From contig WGOD01000002.1 of assembly GCA_016124205.1 (NCBI GenBank), positions 558,001 through 622,000 of the forward strand: 64,000 nt of DNA, given 5' to 3'. A program made the position numbers and the translations under genes. The stretch comes from Alphaproteobacteria bacterium (GTDB taxonomy: Bacteria > Pseudomonadota > Alphaproteobacteria > Caulobacterales > Maricaulaceae). A model generated the notes under the pieces. That model worked only from the letters and a program-made list of their open reading frames with translations. It did not search any database and was not told the DNA's origin. Positions 61,705 through 64,000 of the stretch are shown here, piece after piece (the first letter of the stretch is position 1; every line of letters begins with the position of its first letter).

Positions 61705-63060
61705 ATGCTTCGCGTCATCAGCCCCATCGCCGCCCTCGTCCTGTCGCTGATCCTGTCAGCGGCCGCGATGGCGCAACAGCCTCTGCAGGTCACGATCGAC
61801 CAGGGCAATCTCGAACCGACGCCGATTGCCATTCCGGACTTCGTGGAAAACGGGTCTGGCGATCTCTATGGCGCGGAAATCGCCGAAGTGGTCCGCAACG
61901 ACCTCGCCTCGTCCGCCCTGTTCACCGCGGTGCCGCAGAACGCCTTCATCGAGAACATCAGCAATATCGACCTGCGTCCGCGCTTCCAGGACTGGCGGAT
62001 CATCGAGGCCGACGCGCTTCTGGCCGGCCGGGTGACGCAGCAGCCGGATGGACGCCTGCTGGTCGCCTTCCGCCTGTGGGATACGCGCCTGGAAGAGCAG
62101 ATGCTCGGCCTGCAATTTGTCACCGCGCCGGAAAACTGGCGCCGCGTGGCGCACAAGGTCGCCGATGCGGTCTATGAGCGGCTGACGGGCGAGACCGGCT
62201 ATTTCGACACCCGCGTCGTCTATGTCGCAGAGGGCACCGGCCCGGACGGCATCCCGACACGGCGCCTGGCGATCATGGACCAGGACGGGGCCAACCCCTC
62301 CTACCTGACCGACCGGTCCTACATGGCGCTCTTGCCGAACTATTCGCCGAGCGCGCAGCAGATCGCCTATGTCTCCTTCATCGACGGACATGCGACGACC
62401 TATCTCTACGACCTAGAAACCGGCCGTCAGGAAGCCCTGTTCGCGACCGGGACGCGCGGGCTCGCGCAGGTCGACGCCAACGGCCAGTCGCTGTCGGCGC
62501 GTTTCTCGCCGGACGGGCAGAGCCTCGTCGTCGCGATCGAACGCCAGGCCGGTCACGATATTCACCGCTTCGATCTGCGGTCGCGGCAGCTGACGCGCCT
62601 GACCGACCACCCGGCCGACGATGTCGAGCCGTCCTTCTCGCCCGATGGCGACCGGATCGTCTTCTCCTCGGCGCGCGGCGGCGGTTCCCAGCTTTACGTC
62701 ATGGACGCCAATGGCGGCCCGGCCCAGCGCATCACCTATGGCGAAGGCCGCTATACCGCGCCGGTGTGGTCACCGCGCGGCGACCTGATCGCCTTCGTGG
62801 AGCAGCGCGGCAGTCAGTTCGCGCTCGGTGTCGTCCGCGCCGACGGCAGCGGCCAGGAACGTATCCTCTATGAAGGCTATTTCGTCGACAGTCCGGCCTG
62901 GTCGCCGAACGGCCGCGTACTGCTGTTCACGCGCGGCGATCGCTCTTCGAATGGAACCCAATACGCGATCTGGAGTATAGACCTTGCGGGCTTCAATCTG
63001 CGGCCCGCGCCAATCCGTGGCGCCGCCTCCGATCCGGCGTGGTCGCCCTTGATTGATTGA
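61705..63060 (+). CDS. tolB: Tol-Pal translocation protein TolB
   Basis: 451 residues. Signal peptide MLRVISPIAALVLSLILSAAAMAQ; mature N-terminal domain (PLQVTIDQGNLEPTPIAIPDF) and a six-bladed beta-propeller with repeats such as SARFSPDGQSLVVA, EPSFSPDGDRIVFSSARGGGSQLYVMDANGG and APVWSPRGDLIAFV. Periplasmic partner of Pal and TolA. GAGGAG lies 12 nt before the ATG. Confidence 0.95.
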   Translation: MLRVISPIAALVLSLILSAAAMAQQPLQVTIDQGNLEPTPIAIPDFVENGSGDLYGAEIAEVVRNDLASSALFTAVPQNAFIENISNIDLRPRFQDWRIIEADALLAGRVTQQPDGRLLVAFRLWDTRLEEQMLGLQFVTAPENWRRVAHKVADAVYERLTGETGYFDTRVVYVAEGTGPDGIPTRRLAIMDQDGANPSYLTDRSYMALLPNYSPSAQQIAYVSFIDGHATTYLYDLETGRQEALFATGTRGLAQVDANGQSLSARFSPDGQSLVVAIERQAGHDIHRFDLRSRQLTRLTDHPADDVEPSFSPDGDRIVFSSARGGGSQLYVMDANGGPAQRITYGEGRYTAPVWSPRGDLIAFVEQRGSQFALGVVRADGSGQERILYEGYFVDSPAWSPNGRVLLFTRGDRSSNGTQYAIWSIDLAGFNLRPAPIRGAASDPAWSPLID

Positions 63061-63205
63061 GGCAGTAGGCGTTAACGTTTTTTCGAAGACCTCGGGTATC
63101 TGCACAAAGAAAGGTCCGTCGGTCACGAATACGCCGCAAATACACGTCAGTTGGGAGTCATGCCGCATGCCGGAACGGGTGCGGCTCAGAAGGGATGACG
63201 CACGA

Positions 63206-63730
63206 ATGAATATCAAGTTTCTCGCCGTAGCCAGCATCGCCGCGCTCGCGGCAGCCTGTGCCTCGACGCCGCCGGAAGACAACACGCCGCCGCCGCAGAC
63301 CCGCGTCGAAGGCCCGTCGACCCCGCCGCGCACGACTCCGGAAAACCCGGGTCCGACGCCGGGTACGGAAGCGCACTTCGTCGCCACCGCCGGCGACCGG
63401 GTGTTCTATGATCTCGACCAGTATTCGCTGCGCCCGGAAGCGCGTGAAACCCTCCGCCGTCAGGCCGAGTGGCTGAACGCCTATCCCGGCACGACCATTC
63501 TCGTCGCCGGCAATTGCGACGAGCGCGGCACGCGCGAATACAACCTCGCCCTCGGTGCCCGCCGCGCCAATGCGGCCCGCGACTATCTGGTCAGCCTCGG
63601 CGTTTCGCCGTCGCGCATCTCCACCGTGTCCTACGGCAAGGAGCGCCCGAGCTGCATGCAGTCGAACGAAGCCTGCTGGGCGCAGAACCGGAATGCGATC
63701 ACGATGATCCAGGGCGGTTCGAACAGCTAG
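63206..63730 (+). CDS. pal: Peptidoglycan-associated lipoprotein Pal
   Basis: 174 residues. Lipobox AAACAS with Cys18, a Pro/Thr linker, then an OmpA-like domain: VFYDLDQYSLRPEARETLRRQAEWLNAYPGTTILVAGNCDERGTREYNLALGARRANAARDYLVSLGV, with the NCDERGTREYN peptidoglycan motif. Anchors the outer membrane to the wall. A longer frame back to 63053 is rejected, because the lipoprotein signal begins at MNIKFLAV. Confidence 0.95.
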   Translation: MNIKFLAVASIAALAAACASTPPEDNTPPPQTRVEGPSTPPRTTPENPGPTPGTEAHFVATAGDRVFYDLDQYSLRPEARETLRRQAEWLNAYPGTTILVAGNCDERGTREYNLALGARRANAARDYLVSLGVSPSRISTVSYGKERPSCMQSNEACWAQNRNAITMIQGGSNS

Positions 63731-63766
63731 TTCGAACGCTCCGGATGATCTGACCGGTCAAACGAG

Positions 63767-63800
63767 ACGCCCGTCCGGCCCCTGCCGGGCGGGCGTTTCC
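63767..63800 (+). terminator. Rho-independent terminator after pal
   Basis: 13-bp stem ACGCCCGTCCGGC/GCCGGGCGGGCGT (one G-T) with a 4-nt loop, followed by TTTCC. Suggests cpoB has its own promoter or depends on readthrough. Confidence 0.75.
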
Positions 63801-63852
63801 TTATCTGCGAAGCGCCGTATTTTTGCCGTGCTCGACGAACAGGGTTGGTGCC

Positions 63853-64000
63853 ATGTCACGCTTTCTCCTTCTCCTCCCGCTCATCCTCCTTCTCGCCGCT
63901 CCGGCGGACGCCCAGTCCCGGCGCGAAATGGCGGAGCGGCTCGATGCCGCCGAAGCCCGTCTTGCCGAGATGGAATCCCGTTTCCTCGCCGGTGACCCGG
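63853..64000 (+). CDS. cpoB: Tol-Pal cell division coordinator CpoB (YbgF), partial
   Basis: 49 residues seen before the window ends. Signal peptide MSRFLLLLPLILLLAAPADAQ followed by REMAERLDAAEARLAEMESRF, the start of the trimeric coiled coil of CpoB/YbgF. The expected TPR domain lies outside. Position after pal is canonical. Confidence 0.82.
   Translation, partial: MSRFLLLLPLILLLAAPADAQSRREMAERLDAAEARLAEMESRFLAGDP

Overview
The window reads as a chromosomal segment of a GC-rich alphaproteobacterium. The genus cannot be fixed from sequence alone. The phaR/phaB pair, the alphaproteobacterial-type SerC, the RcnB-like and DUF2125 proteins and the ruvCAB-ybgC-tolQRAB-pal-cpoB order would suit the Hyphomonadaceae/Maricaulales (inference). 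Coding density is high. Genes sit in compact runs, many linked by 4-bp ATGA overlaps. No rRNA, tRNA, CRISPR array or intact insertion sequence was seen.

Layout. 250-7487: polyhydroxyalkanoate control (phaR, phaB), gloB, a methyltransferase, hisC, a DUF2125 protein and a plsC-type acyltransferase. 7510-10615: ydcF-like gene, ftsX-ftsE, and a divergent zinc-ribbon gene. 10722-14376: small accessory enzymes and a palindrome cluster. 14377-18287: a five-gene minus-strand run ending in thiC and a small membrane protein, headed by a TPP riboswitch that lies about 1.7 kb upstream of thiC with three unknown genes between. 18443-30488: secreted hypotheticals, a serine hydrolase, an AraC regulator, a GIY-YIG gene between two copies of a foldback repeat, purA, a PagL-type deacylase, serC, an aminotransferase, an EamA exporter and thiD. 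30808-39124: an ABC exporter, a DHFR-like gene bounded by a second copy of the exporter's 3' end, a Sel1 protein, a TPR protein and a zinc-peptidase-like protein whose ribosome binding sites both lie in long hairpins, and a membrane LuxR-type gene with a DUF4199 gene.

40096-46043 is the most unusual region. Eight tandem paralogues, each overlapping the next by ATGA, encode single-pass membrane proteins. Their first ~35 residues are nearly identical, and almost so at the DNA level. Their extracytoplasmic domains have diverged but keep one core motif resembling DUF6090 proteins. Genes 1, 4 and 7 share a C-terminal C-x10-C motif and genes 3 and 6 share a transmembrane variant, which suggests repeated duplication of a three-gene unit. 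A multi-pass membrane protein gene is coupled to the end. I know of no assigned function.

46774-52883: nucleoside hydrolase, ribokinase-like kinase, 2OG-Fe(II) oxygenase, DUF2254 protein, EamA transporter and a JmjC-type oxygenase. 53047-54851: three consecutive genes for Tat-exported proteins built from TDSD...DPVGNGRG repeats, each of the first two with its own terminator. 55082-64000: Holliday-junction genes ruvC-ruvA-ruvB interrupted by a secreted metallo-beta-lactamase-fold gene, then ybgC, an MscS channel and the Tol-Pal envelope system, running off the right edge inside cpoB.
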